From Halorussus ruber (GTDB lineage: Archaea > Halobacteriota > Halobacteria > Halobacteriales > Haladaptataceae), in the NCBI RefSeq assembly GCF_004765785.1, contig NZ_SBIT01000001.1:248001-312000 (forward strand): a DNA stretch of 64,000 nucleotides. The letters run 5' to 3'. Numbering within the stretch: the stretch's first letter is position 1; each line of letters opens with the position of its first letter. The notes beneath the pieces are model-generated. The model saw only the letters and a program-made list of their open reading frames with translations, had not been told where the DNA came from and did no database searches. The translations under genes and the position numbers were made by a program. Of the stretch, positions 41,559 to 50,899 are shown in pieces.

Positions 41559-43826
41559 CTACTGGAAGGTCCTTCCGAGCGTGTCCTCCTCGGTCGCGGG
41601 TTCCGCGGAGTCGAACTCCTCTTCGATTTCCTCGTAGCGTTCCTTGGTCTCCTCGGTGACGCTCGGGGTCACCTCGTCCAAGGCCTGCTCGAAGTGGTCC
41701 TTGCTGATGCGGACGTTACCCACGCTGTCGCCGATCTCCTCGGGGTCCACGCTGTTGATGAACTCCCGGCTGGCGGCCATCGAGGCCTCGCGCGTGACGG
41801 CCTCGATGTCCGCGCCGACGTAGCCCTCGGTCTCGCTGGCGAGCCAGTCGAGGTCCACGTCGTCGGCGACCGGCTTGTTCCGGGTGTGGACCTCGAAGAT
41901 GGCCTTACGGGCCTCCTCGTCGGGCACCGGGACGTGGACGTGGCGGTCCAAGCGACCGGGGCGCAGGAGCGCGCTGTCGATGAGGTCCGGCCGGTTCGAG
42001 GTGGCGATGACGACCACGTCCTCCAGTTCTTCGAGGCCGTCCAACTCGGTCAGCAGTTGGGAGACGACCCGCTCGCTGACCTGCGTGCCGCCGCCCCCGC
42101 CGCTTCCGCGCTCGGTGGCGATGGAGTCGATTTCGTCGAAGAACACCACGGTCGGGGCGTTCTCGCGGGCCTTGCTGAACACTTCGCGGACGCCCTTCTC
42201 GGACTCGCCGACCCACTTCGACAGGAGTTCCGGACCCTTGATCGAGATGAAGTTGCTGTCGCTCTCGTTGGCGACGGCCTTCGCCATCAGGGTCTTGCCG
42301 GTCCCGGGCGGGCCGTACATCAGCACGCCCTTGGCGGCCTGCATGTCGAGTTCCTCGAAGACCTCGGGGTAGTCAAGCGGCCACTGGATGGTCTCGCGCA
42401 ACCGCTCTTTGGTGTCCTCCAGTCCGCCGACTTGGTCCCACGTCACGTCGGGGACCTCCACGAACACCTCGCGGAGCGCCGAGGGTTCGATGCCCTTCAG
42501 CGCCTCCTTGAGGTCGCGCTCGGTGACTTTCAGCGATTCGAGCACGTCGGCCGGAATCTCCTCCTCTTCGAGGTCGATTTCGGGCCGGATGCGCCGGAGC
42601 GCGTTCATCGCGCCCTCTTTCGCCAGATTTTCGAGGTCAGCGCCGACGAAGCCGTGGGTGTTGTCGGCGTACTCCTCTAGGTCCACGCCGTCCGCGAGGG
42701 GCATCCCGCGAGTGTGGACCTGCATGATTTCGAGGCGGCCCTCGCGGTCCGGCACGCCGATTTCGATTTCGCGGTCGAACCGACCGGGACGCCGGAGCGC
42801 GGGGTCCACCGCGTCCACGCGATTCGTGGCGGCGATGACCGTGACCTCGCCGCGGGATTCCAGCCCGTCCATCAGCGAGAGGAGTTGCGCGACGACGCGC
42901 CGTTCCACGTCGCCACCGGCCTCCTCGCGTTTCGGCGCGATGGAGTCCAACTCGTCGATGAAGACGATGGCCGGGGCGTTCTCCTCGGCCTCCTCGAACA
43001 CTTCCCGGAGCTTCTCCTCGGACTCCCCGTAGTACTTCGACATAATCTCGGGGCCCGAGATGGTCTGGAAGTGGGCGTCGATTTCGTTGGCGACGGCCTT
43101 CGCCATCAGGGTCTTGCCCGTGCCGGGCGGGCCGTGGAGCAGGACGCCCTTGGGCGGGTCGATGCCGAGCCGACTGAACAGCTCGGGGTGGCGCATCGGC
43201 AACTCTATCATCTCGCGGACCTGCTCTAGCTCGTCTTCGAGGCCGCCGATGTCCTCGTAGGTCACGCTGGGCGTGCCCTCGGGTCCGCCAGCGCCGCCGC
43301 CCTGCGCGATCTCCTCGGCGGCGCGCTCGCTGATGTTGATTTCGGTCGAGTCGGTGACGACCACCGTCCCCTCGGGGTCGGTGCTAGCGACTTTCAGCGG
43401 GATGGACTGGCCCGAACCCATCCCCATCAGCCCGAAGCCGAACGGGACGTTCTGGCCCTTCGTGATGGCCTGTCCGCTCAGCTTGTCGCGGACGTGCGGC
43501 GTGATGTCGCCCCGAATCTGGAGGTTCTGGGGGAGCGCGATGGTGACGGAGTTCGCGGGCTTGACGTCGGCCTTCTCGATAGTGACCTTGTCGTCGATGC
43601 CGACCCCCGCCTCCTGTCGCAGCTGTCCGTCGATGCGGACGACTCCCCGGCCCTCGTCCTCGGGGTAGCCCGGCCAGACGCGGGCGACGGCCCGGCCCTG
43701 ACTCTTCCCCTCGATGACGATGTAGTCGCCGTTCTCGACGCCGAGTTCGTGCATCGACTGGCGGTCGATGGCGGCCAGTCCGCGCCCGGCGTCCTTCTGT
43801 TTTAACGGCTTGACAGTGAGTTTCAT
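41559..43826 (-). CDS. cdc48: AAA+ ATPase Cdc48/VCP-like
   Basis: 755 residues. Unfoldase feeding protein substrates to the proteasome. N-terminal double-psi barrel ([25 protein letters not shown]...) and CDC48 domain 2 (about 105-170). D1 has Walker [16 protein letters not shown] and Walker [15 protein letters not shown]2 has [15 protein letters not shown] and [15 protein letters not shown], with SRH arginines RRPGRFDRE and LRPGRLDRH. The C-terminus ends with an acidic tail ([14 protein letters not shown]) instead of the HbYX motif of eukaryotic p97. Its ATG overlaps the stop of the small Hsp20-like gene upstream. Confidence 0.97.
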   Translation of the reverse strand: MKLTVKPLKQKDAGRGLAAIDRQSMHELGVENGDYIVIEGKSQGRAVARVWPGYPEDEGRGVVRIDGQLRQEAGVGIDDKVTIEKADVKPANSVTIALPQNLQIRGDITPHVRDKLSGQAITKGQNVPFGFGLMGMGSGQSIPLKVASTDPEGTVVVTDSTEINISERAAEEIAQGGGAGGPEGTPSVTYEDIGGLEDELEQVREMIELPMRHPELFSRLGIDPPKGVLLHGPPGTGKTLMAKAVANEIDAHFQTISGPEIMSKYYGESEEKLREVFEEAEENAPAIVFIDELDSIAPKREEAGGDVERRVVAQLLSLMDGLESRGEVTVIAATNRVDAVDPALRRPGRFDREIEIGVPDREGRLEIMQVHTRGMPLADGVDLEEYADNTHGFVGADLENLAKEGAMNALRRIRPEIDLEEEEIPADVLESLKVTERDLKEALKGIEPSALREVFVEVPDVTWDQVGGLEDTKERLRETIQWPLDYPEVFEELDMQAAKGVLMYGPPGTGKTLMAKAVANESDSNFISIKGPELLSKWVGESEKGVREVFSKARENAPTVVFFDEIDSIATERGSGGGGGTQVSERVVSQLLTELDGLEELEDVVVIATSNRPDLIDSALLRPGRLDRHVHVPVPDEEARKAIFEVHTRNKPVADDVDLDWLASETEGYVGADIEAVTREASMAASREFINSVDPEEIGDSVGNVRISKDHFEQALDEVTPSVTEETKERYEEIEEEFDSAEPATEEDTLGRTFQ

Positions 43827-44083
43827 AGTCCCACCTCGATAGTGAGGACGCCGTTGGTGATAAACGCTTGTGCCCCACCGTCGGGCAGTTGCAGCTCGAT
43901 TTGGCGCGAGCCCTCCTCGTCCTCGAAGACGACGATTGCCACGTCGTCGAGGATATCGACGGAGGCGTCGCCCGCGACGCCGAGGTCAGCGACGAGGACC
44001 TCCTCGTCGCCGTAGTCGTAGCGCCGGGCGAACACGTCGTCTCTGTCGGCGATGTGCTGTAGTGACATTTTGATGCTAACCAT
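43823..44083 (-). CDS. Small Hsp20/alpha-crystallin-like protein, 86 aa
   Basis: [81 protein letters not shown] resembles a shortened alpha-crystallin domain: strand EVLVADLGV, strand VAIVVFEDE, the ELQLP motif and the final TNGVLTIEV strand. This short form next to cdc48 appears recurrently in haloarchaea (an unnamed DUF family as I recall), suggesting a chaperone or adaptor link to Cdc48. Its stop overlaps the cdc48 start (ATGA). Start 44083 (MVSIKMSLQ) or 44068 (MSLQHI) are both possible. Confidence 0.85.
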   Translation of the reverse strand: MVSIKMSLQHIADRDDVFARRYDYGDEEVLVADLGVAGDASVDILDDVAIVVFEDEEGSRQIELQLPDGGAQAFITNGVLTIEVGL

Positions 44084-44312
44084 AGGTTAGGGATTCTAAT
44101 ACTTAAATCTTTCTCCAAAAAATCGCAAGAAGGCGACGGGGTATCTGGATACGGCCTGAATTGCGGTTCGGATGGCGAGCGCCGGGTGTATCACGAAGAC
44201 TGAACTTTCGGCCGAACCGACTGCGCTCCGGACCGAGGACGACTCCGTTCCTGACCGGAGGTTCGCGCTCCTGACCGGAGGTTTGTTGTCTCGCGCACGC
44301 GAAGACCGTTAC

Positions 44313-45092
44313 ATGCAAGAGGTCACGCACCACGGCAGGACCACGGCCTACCGAGTCGCCGACCGAGGAGCCGAGGAGTCGCCGCTCCTCTGCGTTCACG
44401 GCTCCGGCGGCACTCACGAGGCTTGGAAGGGCCAACTCGGCCGATTGGCGAGCCAGCGCCCGGTCGTCGCCCTCGACTTGAGCGGTCACGGCGAGTCGGA
44501 GGACTTCGACGCCGACATCGGGTGGGAGACAATCTCGGCCTACGCCGACGACGTGCTGGCGGTGGCCGACGAGACCGACGCGGGGGTGCTGGTCGGCAAC
44601 TCGCTGGGCGGCGCGGTCGCGCTCCACGTCGCCATCGAGCGCGACCACGGCTTCGACGCGCTGGTTCTGACGGGCACGGGGGCCAAGCTCCCCGTTCTGG
44701 ACGACCTCCGGCGCTGGCTCGAATCTGATTTCGACCGGGCGGTCGAGTTCCTCCACGGCGAGGACCGCCTCTTCCACGACGCCGACTCGCGCTACACCCA
44801 ACTCTCGACCGAGGCGATGCGGGCGGTCGGCCAGCGCGTGACCCGCCGGGACTTCGAGTCCTGCCACGTCTTCGACGTGCGCGACAAACTCGGCGAGGTG
44901 GACGTGCCGACCCTCGCGCTCGTCGGCGAACACGACCACCTCACGCCGCCGGACTACCACGAGGAGCTAGCCGACGGGATTCCCGACGCGCGCTACCGGG
45001 AGGTGCTGGGCGCGGCCCACCTCGCCATGCTGGAGGAGCCCGAGGGCTTCAACGCGGCGGTTCGGGACTTTCTGGACGACGAAGGAATCTGA
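44313..45092 (+). CDS. Alpha/beta-fold hydrolase
   Basis: 259 residues. LLCVHGSGGTHEAWKGQL is the oxyanion loop (HGSGG), LDLSGHGESEDF the strand-turn after it, VLVGNSLGGAVALHVAIE the nucleophile elbow (GNSLGG), and LALVGEHDHLTPPDY plus LGAAHLAMLEEPEGFN the Asp/His of the triad. A cytosolic esterase, lactonase or C-C hydrolase is expected; substrate unknown. The ATG at 44313 was chosen; the in-frame upstream stretch contains a tandem CCTGACCGGAGGTT repeat (about 44250-44283) and reads as shadow. Confidence 0.9.
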   Translation: MQEVTHHGRTTAYRVADRGAEESPLLCVHGSGGTHEAWKGQLGRLASQRPVVALDLSGHGESEDFDADIGWETISAYADDVLAVADETDAGVLVGNSLGGAVALHVAIERDHGFDALVLTGTGAKLPVLDDLRRWLESDFDRAVEFLHGEDRLFHDADSRYTQLSTEAMRAVGQRVTRRDFESCHVFDVRDKLGEVDVPTLALVGEHDHLTPPDYHEELADGIPDARYREVLGAAHLAMLEEPEGFNAAVRDFLDDEGI

Positions 45093-45130
45093 GTTTCCGG
45101 CGGCGACACGGGGACAAATTTTTCTTCCGG

Positions 45131-45273
45131 TGCGCGTGGGCGCGGCGCGCGAGCGCCGCGCCGCACGTGCGAGGGAGTCGGCCGCCTGCGGCGGCCGACG
45201 AGGTTGTGGGGCGTGAGGCCGTCGCGGTGCGGGGCGGTTGCGGTGTCGTCCGTGAGTCGGCAACAGCTAGCTC
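45131..45273 (+). repeat. Family B structured intergenic element, copy B4
   Basis: Hairpin GGCGCGGC/GCCGCGCC, GCACGTGCGAGGGA, second hairpin GTCGGCCGC/GCGGCCGAC with loop CTGC, then GAGGTTGTGGGGCGTGAGG, GGGGCGGTTGCGG and finally CAACAGCTAGCT. The closing AGCTAGCT matches the start of B1 and B2 read in reverse. It lies in the 283-base gap between convergent hydrolase and panB. Confidence 0.8.
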
Positions 45274-45375
45274 CTCGCCGCCATTAACAATCCATACCTA
45301 GTCTAAATGTGTATACTTATGGCTCAAGAATATAGATGAGGAAAAACGGGCTTCCAGACCAGCACCGAAGCGTCG

Positions 45376-46188
45376 TCAGTACAGGTCGTCGATTTCGGCT
45401 TCCTCGTAGCTGTGTTCCTCGGCGGGGAACTCGCCCGACTCGACCGCGTTGCGGAACCCGGCCACGGCGCGCTCCATCTCGCTTCGCACGTCGCCGAACT
45501 GCTTGGAGAAGGAGGGACTGCGGTCGCTCATGCCGAACACGTCGTTGAGGACGAGGACCTGCCCGTCGGTGTCCGGTCCCGCGCCGATGCCGATGGTCGG
45601 GATGTCGATGGCTTCGGTGATTTGGCTGGCCACGTTCGAGGGGACGTGTTCCAGCACCAGCGAGAAGGCTCCGGCCTCCTCGTGGGCCGTCGCCAGTTCC
45701 AGCATCTCGGCGGCGCTCTCCTCGTCGGTGCCCTGCCGGAAGTAGCCCCCGAGCTGGTTGACGCGCTGGGGCGTCAGCCCGAGGTGGGCCATCACGGGAA
45801 TGCCCAAGTCCACGAGTCGCTCGGTGAGTTCGACGGTGTGAGGGCCGCTCTCGATTTTGACCGCGTTGGCCTCGGCCTCCTTGAGCATCCGACCGCAGTT
45901 CTCGATGGCCTCGCTCTCGTCCACGCCGTAGCTCAGGAAGGGCATGTCCGCGACCACCATCGCGTCGTCCGCCGCCCGCGCGACCGAGGCGGTCCGGCTC
46001 TGCATCTCTTCGACGGTCACGGGGAGCGTCGAGTCGTGGCCCATCACCGCGTTGCCCATGCTGTCGCCGACCAGAATGAGGTCCACGCCCGCCTCGTCTA
46101 CGATTTCGGCCGTCGGTGCGTCGTACGCGGTCAGCATCGTGATCTGCTCCTCGCCCGCCTTCTCCGCGAGGTCCTGAACGGTCGTCAT
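45376..46188 (-). CDS. panB: 3-methyl-2-oxobutanoate hydroxymethyltransferase (PanB)
   Basis: 270 residues. First committed step of pantoate synthesis, adding a hydroxymethyl group from 5,10-methylene-tetrahydropterin to ketoisovalerate. Family motifs: MLTAYDAPTAEIVDEAGVDLILVGDSMGNAVMGHDST (metal-binding Asp), VVADMPFLSYG, NAVKIESG, PVMAHLGLTPQRVNQLGGY and IGIGAGPDTDGQVLVLNDVFGM. Everything is intact. The ATG at 46188 has a TATA-like box 27 bases upstream. It is monocistronic here. Confidence 0.97.
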   Translation of the reverse strand: MTTVQDLAEKAGEEQITMLTAYDAPTAEIVDEAGVDLILVGDSMGNAVMGHDSTLPVTVEEMQSRTASVARAADDAMVVADMPFLSYGVDESEAIENCGRMLKEAEANAVKIESGPHTVELTERLVDLGIPVMAHLGLTPQRVNQLGGYFRQGTDEESAAEMLELATAHEEAGAFSLVLEHVPSNVASQITEAIDIPTIGIGAGPDTDGQVLVLNDVFGMSDRSPSFSKQFGDVRSEMERAVAGFRNAVESGEFPAEEHSYEEAEIDDLY

Positions 46189-46211
46189 GTTCGTTGACTG
46201 GTTCGCGGTGT

Positions 46212-46218
46212 GTTAAAC
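46212..46218 (-). promoter_or_regulatory. TATA-like box of panB
   Basis: On the minus strand GTTTAAC is centred 27 bases before the panB ATG. Confidence 0.55.
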
Positions 46219-46232
46219 ATGTTCGGTTCCGG

Positions 46233-46574
46233 TCATCGCGCCGACTCGGAGTCGCCGCCGAGGCGTTCGGCACGTCGCTCGAACTCCGCGTCGTCGATTT
46301 CACCCCGAGCGTACTGCTTCCGGAGTTCTTCGAGCGCGGGGTCCACCTCGCCGGTCGCTCGTCCGCGGTCCTCGACGGTCGAGTCCCGTCCGCCGGTCTG
46401 AGCTTGCTCGCTCCCCCCGAGCGCGCTCACGAGGAGGTATCCGATTGTGCCGAGGACGAGGGCCATGACCGCGAGACCGACGAAACCGAAGCCGAACCCC
46501 CAGCCGCCCGGTCCCATGCCGTTTCCCATCTGGCCGCCGCCCATCTGGAGGGCGACGAGCGGAATCGTACTCAC
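46233..46574 (-). CDS. SHOCT-domain membrane protein
   Basis: 113 residues. A Met/Gly-rich N-terminus (MGGGQMGNGMGPGG) precedes one or two helices, WGFGFGFVGLAVMALVLGTIGYLLVSAL, a polar linker and the SHOCT motif DPALEELRKQYARGEIDDAEFERRAERL. SHOCT segments are short helical pairs found at protein ends, thought to mediate oligomerisation. Such proteins are common in haloarchaea; function is unknown. It stops 45 bases from the panB start and is in the same direction. Confidence 0.88.
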   Translation of the reverse strand: MSTIPLVALQMGGGQMGNGMGPGGWGFGFGFVGLAVMALVLGTIGYLLVSALGGSEQAQTGGRDSTVEDRGRATGEVDPALEELRKQYARGEIDDAEFERRAERLGGDSESAR

Positions 46575-46675
46575 ACTTGTGAGTTGGGTTTCGGACCGTA
46601 AGTATTGTCTGGCGCTTTCAAGACTGTGAGATTTCTCGCTGCCGAACGCTGTCCGGCTGCCGCGCCGAACTGCAA

Positions 46676-46684
46676 CGTTTAAGC
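46676..46684 (+). promoter_or_regulatory. TATA-like box for the DUF5822-like gene
   Basis: CGTTTAAGC centred 28 bases before the GTG at 46708, supporting the GTG start and a leaderless mRNA. Confidence 0.55.
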
Positions 46685-46707
46685 CCCGAGCGACCCGCGT
46701 TCCAGAC

Positions 46708-46944
46708 GTGCCCGAACCAGTCGAGTCCCACGACCCCGAGGGCGTCGATTACGGGTGGGTGATGCAGACCACCTTCGTCCTCACCATCGTCGTGGGCGCG
46801 CCAGTCGTCGCCGTCGTCGCCCTCCTCGTCGGCGTCTCGCTCCCGACGTGGGCCGCGCGAGCCGAGTTTGCGATTCGAGTCGGCGCGCTGGTGTGGTTCG
46901 TGATGGCCGTGGGCGTGTTTCTCTACGCCCGGAGTCAGGAGTAG
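46708..46944 (+). CDS. Two-helix membrane protein (DUF5822-like), 78 aa
   Basis: MPEPVESHDPEGVDYGWVMQTTFVLTIVVGAPVVAVVALLVGVSLPTWAARAEFAIRVGALVWFVMAVGVFLYARSQE: a polar start, helix VLTIVVGAPVVAVVALLVGV, a short loop and helix AIRVGALVWFVMAVGVFLYA. I recall a haloarchaeal family of this pattern (DUF5822), function unknown. The start is GTG, supported by the TATA-like box. Confidence 0.82.
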   Translation: MPEPVESHDPEGVDYGWVMQTTFVLTIVVGAPVVAVVALLVGVSLPTWAARAEFAIRVGALVWFVMAVGVFLYARSQE

Positions 46945-46996
46945 AATACTCTCGTTCTCTCTCGCCGAGCACCCTCCAAACCCTTTCTCACTCGAC

Positions 46997-47551
46997 TTAC
47001 TCGACCCACTCGAACTTCGTCCCGGCGCGTTCGGCTGTCTCCTCGTCGCTCGCCGAATCCCCGACGAACAGGACGTTCTCGGGTTCGACGCCCAACTCCT
47101 CGATTGCCGCCAACAGGGCGCGCGGGTGGGGTTTGCGCTCGGGCACCGTCCCCCGGCCGACCACGCTCTCGACGTGTTCGGTCAGGTCGTGGCGGTCCAG
47201 CGCGATGCGGACCGCCGACTCGTGGTTGAGCGAGCAGACGCCGACCGGAACCTCGTGGTCGGCGAGGGCGTCCGCGAGGTCGAGTCGCCACGAGTCGGCG
47301 GCCCCGCCGCGCTCGGCCTCGGCGATGAGTTCGTCGGCCTCGTCGCCGACCCCGGCCTCCTCGGCGGCGTCGAGGAGGTTCCACGCGCTGTGCGGGCCGG
47401 TGTCTACGCCCTCGCGCTCCAGCAGGGCTTCGAGTCGGGCCTCTAACTCCTCCCAGTCCACGTCGAGTCGGACCAGCGTCCCGTCGAGGTCGTAGACGAC
47501 CGCGGCCAACTCGTCGGCGTCGTCTCTGGTCACGACTCGCGGTAGGGCCAC
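46997..47551 (-). CDS. HAD-superfamily hydrolase (phosphatase-like)
   Basis: 184 residues. Motif I is VVYDLDGTLV (nucleophile Asp, DxDGT), motif II VCSLNHES, motif III KPHPRALLAAI and motif IV VLFVGDSASDEETAERAG. A helical cap lies between motifs I and II (LEARLEALLEREGVDTGPHSAWNLLDAAEEAGVGDEADELI). Probably a phosphoglycolate phosphatase-like or general sugar-phosphate phosphatase. The chosen GTG at 47551 gives MALPRVVTRDD; GTGs at 47536 and 47533 are alternatives. It is divergent from nothing and 41 bases from acyl-CoA dehydrogenase on the same strand. Confidence 0.88.
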   Translation of the reverse strand: MALPRVVTRDDADELAAVVYDLDGTLVRLDVDWEELEARLEALLEREGVDTGPHSAWNLLDAAEEAGVGDEADELIAEAERGGAADSWRLDLADALADHEVPVGVCSLNHESAVRIALDRHDLTEHVESVVGRGTVPERKPHPRALLAAIEELGVEPENVLFVGDSASDEETAERAGTKFEWVE

Positions 47552-47591
47552 CGCGGAAAAAGAGGTGTCGGTCGGCCGAATCTTCTCCCGG

Positions 47592-48719
47592 CTATTCCAG
47601 CACGTTGCGCGCGATGACCTTCTTCTGAATCTCGGAGGTCCCCTCGTAGATGGGTAGAATCTTCGAGTCCCGGTAGAGTCGCTCCACGTCGAAGTCGGTG
47701 GTGTAGCCGTAGCCGCCGTGAATCTGGACCGCCTCGTTGGCCACGTCGACCGCGGCCTCGCTGGCGAAGTACTTCGCCATGCTGGCGGCCATCTCGACGT
47801 TCTCGCCCTCGTCGTCGCGCCGGGCGGCGTCTCGGGTCAGCAGACGGGCGGCCTGCACCTGCGTCTGCATGTCGGCCAACTTGTGGCGAATCGTCTGAAT
47901 CTCCGAGAGTGGCTGGTCGAACTGCTCGCGGTCCTGGGCGTAGGCCACCGCCTCGTCGAGCGCCGACTGGGCCAGTCCGACCGACTGGCTGGCGATGCCG
48001 ATGCGCCCGCCGTTCAGGATGTGGAAGGCCGCAGACAAGCCCCGGCCCTCCTCGGTCAGGCGGTTCTCGGCGGGGATGCGCACGTCCTCGAAGACGAGCG
48101 TCGTGGTGTCGCTGGCGCGCAGGCCGAGTTTGTCCTCCTTCTTGCCGACCTCCAACCCATCGGCATCCTTCGGGACGACGAACTGGGTGACCGACCGGGG
48201 GTCGTCGCGGTCGGTCTTGGCGAACAGGACGACGACGCCAGCGCGGTGGCCGTTGGTTATCCACTGCTTCTTGCCGTTGATGACGTACTCGTCGCCCTCG
48301 CGCTTCGCTTCGGTCGTCATCTCCGCCGGGTTCGACCCGGCTTGGGGTTCCGAGAGCGCGAAGGCTCCGACCGGCCGACCCTCGGCCATGTCGGGGAGCC
48401 AGCGCTCCTTCTGGTCCTCGTCGCCGAACTCGGCGATGCAGGAGGTTGCGAGGCTGTGGACCGAGAGCGCGGTCGCCACCGCGAGTTGACCGTAGGCGAC
48501 CTCCTCGTTGACGATGCTGTAGGTCAGGCGGTCCACGTCGAGGCCGCCGTACTCCTCGGGGACCGTGAGGCTGGTCATGTCGAGGTCGGCGAGGCCGTCC
48601 CAGACCTCCTCGGGGAAGGTCTGGTCGGCGTCGCACTCCTCGGCAGTCGGGCGGATTTCTTCGACCGCGAACTCCCGCACCACGTCGCGGATGGCCTGCT
48701 GTTCGTCCGAGAGGTTCAT
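47592..48719 (-). CDS. Acyl-CoA dehydrogenase
   Basis: 375 residues. FAD enzyme that inserts an alpha-beta double bond in acyl-CoA. Start MNLSDEQQAIRDVVREFAVEEIRP, FAD/substrate segment GAFALSEPQAGSNPAEMTT, KQWITNGHRAGVVVLFAKT, and the C-terminal helical domain with LSEIQTIRHKLADMQTQVQAARLL and the catalytic-base region HGGYGYTTDFDVERLYRDSKILPIYEGTSEIQKKVIARNVL. All are typical for the short/medium-chain type. The ATG at 48719 is used; further in-frame upstream codons read as shadow. It is the last gene before the divergent gap holding element A2. Confidence 0.95.
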   Translation of the reverse strand: MNLSDEQQAIRDVVREFAVEEIRPTAEECDADQTFPEEVWDGLADLDMTSLTVPEEYGGLDVDRLTYSIVNEEVAYGQLAVATALSVHSLATSCIAEFGDEDQKERWLPDMAEGRPVGAFALSEPQAGSNPAEMTTEAKREGDEYVINGKKQWITNGHRAGVVVLFAKTDRDDPRSVTQFVVPKDADGLEVGKKEDKLGLRASDTTTLVFEDVRIPAENRLTEEGRGLSAAFHILNGGRIGIASQSVGLAQSALDEAVAYAQDREQFDQPLSEIQTIRHKLADMQTQVQAARLLTRDAARRDDEGENVEMAASMAKYFASEAAVDVANEAVQIHGGYGYTTDFDVERLYRDSKILPIYEGTSEIQKKVIARNVLE

Positions 48720-48822
48720 ACCGGATTTGTGGGCGAGCGGGTGGAAAAAGTTGCCTGTTCCGGAGCGCTCGGAGGAAGACAGCGGTCGGAACAATCGAAT
48801 AGTGGTCGGGGAGCAGATAGAG

Positions 48823-48958
48823 TCTCGAAAGCCCTCGCGCGGTTCGCGGTCGCTGACGCGACGTATCCGGCGCGCGCAGAACTGCGCGCGCCGGATAGGG
48901 GTCGCGCAGGCGACTAAACTGCACGCGAACCGCGCTCGTCCTTTCAGTCCGCCAAGGA
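48823..48958 (-). repeat. Family A structured intergenic element, copy A2
   Basis: On the minus strand: CTTGGCGGACTGAAAGG, arm GAGCGCGGTTCGCG, CGCGACCCC, hairpin TATCCGGCGCGCGCAG/CTGCGCGCGCCGGATA, CGTCGCGTCAGCGACC, arm GCGAACCGCGC, GAGGGCTTTCGAGAC. The internal loop is CCC opposite C. It lies in the 322-base gap upstream of acyl-CoA dehydrogenase and of the divergent 99-aa gene. Confidence 0.82.
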
Positions 48959-49041
48959 GGTGGAGTGGTTCATCGAGCGAAGCGGCTGAATACTGTCACC
49001 TCTCCCGAGGATTTTCGTGGGCCGCCCTCCCAATCCCTTCC

Positions 49042-49341
49042 GTGACTGCCGACCTGCGCGCCGCCCGCGAGGACCTCCGGGCGCGGGGATTCGACTTCGA
49101 GATCTCCGACGAGGAGGACCACGACCCGATTCTCGACGGGCACGTCGAGGTCGAGTATCCCGAACCCGAGGGACTCCTCGGGCGCTTGCTCCGGGCGTTG
49201 CCCGTCACTGCCGTTCCGACCGACACCGAGATTCTGCCCGAGGCGGTGGCCTCGGTCGCCGAGGAGTACGACCTCCGGGTTCAGATTCTCGGCGGTGACG
49301 GCGAGACGGTCTACGTCGTCCTCTCGGAGAACGGGGTGTGA
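49042..49341 (+). CDS. Small haloarchaeal protein, 99 aa, unknown function
   Basis: From GTG at 49042: VTADLRAAREDLRARGFDFEISDEEDHDPILDGHVEVEYPEPEGLLGRLLRALPVTAVPTDTEILPEAVASVAEEYDLRVQILGGDGETVYVVLSENGV. The arrangement helix, strand pair, turn PEPEGLLGRLL, helix AVASVAEEYDL and two strands looks like a small alpha/beta domain. No family name is certain. The preceding frame from 48565 runs through repeat A2 and is not protein-like. Confidence 0.7.
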   Translation: MTADLRAAREDLRARGFDFEISDEEDHDPILDGHVEVEYPEPEGLLGRLLRALPVTAVPTDTEILPEAVASVAEEYDLRVQILGGDGETVYVVLSENGV

Positions 49342-49368
49342 CGGAAACGCGGCGCGTGAGAGGTCGAT

Positions 49369-49788
49369 TCAGGCGGACTGGAGTCGGTCCGCCAGCGACG
49401 CGATGCCGCCGAGGGCGCGGGGAAGTGCGGCCGCGCCGACGACCGAGACGATTGCGGCGGTCAGGATTCCCGCGAACGGGGTGGCGAGCGCGGTGTGGGC
49501 GGCAGTCCCGAGGGAGGCCGCCCCGGCGATGGTCGCGCTGTAGTAGGCCGAGCGCACCGGGAGGGTGTAGGGGTCGCCCGCCGGAGGCCAGTCGCGGGAG
49601 TCGAACCATCCGCCGCGGAAGGTCCCGACCGCGCAGGTCAGGACGACGACGGCGACCAGCCCGGCCAGCGAGATGGGGCCTTGGGGGCTGGCGAACAACA
49701 GGACGACCAGCGCCGGAATCGACAGCACCGAGACTTCGAGTCCGGCGAAGAAGACGTGGTCGAGCCAACGTTCGAGTCCGTCCACCAT
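49369..49788 (-). CDS. Membrane protein, 139 aa, unknown function
   Basis: MVDGLERWLDHVFFAGLEVSVLSIPALVVLLFASPQGPISLAGLVAVVVLTCAVG gives two helices; after GTFRGGWFDSRDWPPAGDPYTLPVRSAYYSATIAGAASLG come ALATPFAGILTAAIVSVVGAAALPRA. Four helices with a conserved-looking extramembrane WPPAGDPYTLP segment. It lies 15 bases from the pelota stop on the same strand and could be cotranscribed with it. Confidence 0.72.
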   Translation of the reverse strand: MVDGLERWLDHVFFAGLEVSVLSIPALVVLLFASPQGPISLAGLVAVVVLTCAVGTFRGGWFDSRDWPPAGDPYTLPVRSAYYSATIAGAASLGTAAHTALATPFAGILTAAIVSVVGAAALPRALGGIASLADRLQSA

Positions 49789-49803
49789 TCGGGTCCCTCT
49801 CTG

Positions 49804-50871
49804 CTACTCCAGCCTGTAGCGCAGGAGCGCGGCGATGCCGCCGAACCCCGAGAGTTGGTCGCCCGGCGCGAACTCGCTGGAGAAGACGGTCACGTCGCCG
49901 CCCTTCTGCTCGGTCGTCGTGATGAGGTCGTTCACGTCGAACTCCCACTCGCCGTCCTTCCCCCGTTCCTCGCGGAGGCGCTCGTCCAGAAGCAGGAGGT
50001 GTTCGATGGCTCCGAAGTCGGCGGCCTTCTGGACCTGCTCGGCACCGTAGGCCGCGCGCGCCCCCTCGCCGATTCGGCGGGTGAGTTCGTCGATGAGTTC
50101 GGCCTCCTCGGCGATGCGGGTCTCCTTCTGGACCTCCTCGACCGCGCCGCGCTTGAGGACCTCGTGGACGCCCCGGTCGCCGACCGCGCTGGTGTCCACG
50201 GTCGTGATTTTCTCGGTCAGTTCGGGTTCGTTCTCCTCGATGTAGTCGTAGGCGTCCTGCTTGGTGAACCCCGGCCCGGCGAGGACGATGGCGTCCACGT
50301 CGAGGCGCGAGACGGCGTCGGTGAGTTCCGCGAACAGTTCGTCCCGACCCCGAGCGTACTCGCCCTTGCCGGTGGTGCCGGTGAACTCGGCGCGCTCCTC
50401 GGCCCCGTACTGGGCGACAGTGTGGATGTGAGCCTTGCCCTCCTCGACCGTGACGATAGCCACGTCGGGGTTGTCGGTGGCCTCCTCGGCCTCCTCGAGG
50501 CGGTCGAGTTGATCCGGCTTCCAGACCTTCTCGATGGCGAGTTCCTTGTTCTCCTCGAAGTTGATGGTGTGGTGCTGGCCGAGTTGGTCCTCGCGCGAGC
50601 AGTTCTCGATGACGCCGCCGACCCGGAGGCGGTTGGCGAACTTGTGGAACTCGACCGTCTCGACCTCGATGGTGACGTGCATGTGCTCGCGCTCCCCGCC
50701 GGTGTCGCGCATCTGGTCGTCGTTGCGCTGGATGCGCCGGGTGGTGTCGCCCGAGACGAGGTCGCCGGGTTCGAGGACGTAGGTGAGATGCCAGAGGTCG
50801 TCGAGGCTCTCGGGGACGAGCGTGATGCGCTCGCCGCCCCCGTCGACCCGCTGGCGATTGCTGATTCGCAT
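49804..50871 (-). CDS. pelA: mRNA surveillance protein pelota
   Basis: 355 residues. Pelota with aEF1A or ABCE1 rescues ribosomes stalled on mRNA ends (no-go decay). Domain 1 starts [41 protein letters not shown]. The middle eRF1-2-like domain has [20 protein letters not shown] and [24 protein letters not shown]. Domain 3 includes [21 protein letters not shown] and ends [23 protein letters not shown]. It lacks the GGQ motif of release factors, as expected. RqcH, another ribosome-quality protein, is encoded 3.5 kb downstream. Confidence 0.96.
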   Translation of the reverse strand: MRISNRQRVDGGGERITLVPESLDDLWHLTYVLEPGDLVSGDTTRRIQRNDDQMRDTGGEREHMHVTIEVETVEFHKFANRLRVGGVIENCSREDQLGQHHTINFEENKELAIEKVWKPDQLDRLEEAEEATDNPDVAIVTVEEGKAHIHTVAQYGAEERAEFTGTTGKGEYARGRDELFAELTDAVSRLDVDAIVLAGPGFTKQDAYDYIEENEPELTEKITTVDTSAVGDRGVHEVLKRGAVEEVQKETRIAEEAELIDELTRRIGEGARAAYGAEQVQKAADFGAIEHLLLLDERLREERGKDGEWEFDVNDLITTTEQKGGDVTVFSSEFAPGDQLSGFGGIAALLRYRLE

Positions 50872-50899
50872 GCCCGGAAATGGGTCGGCGGGCGATAAG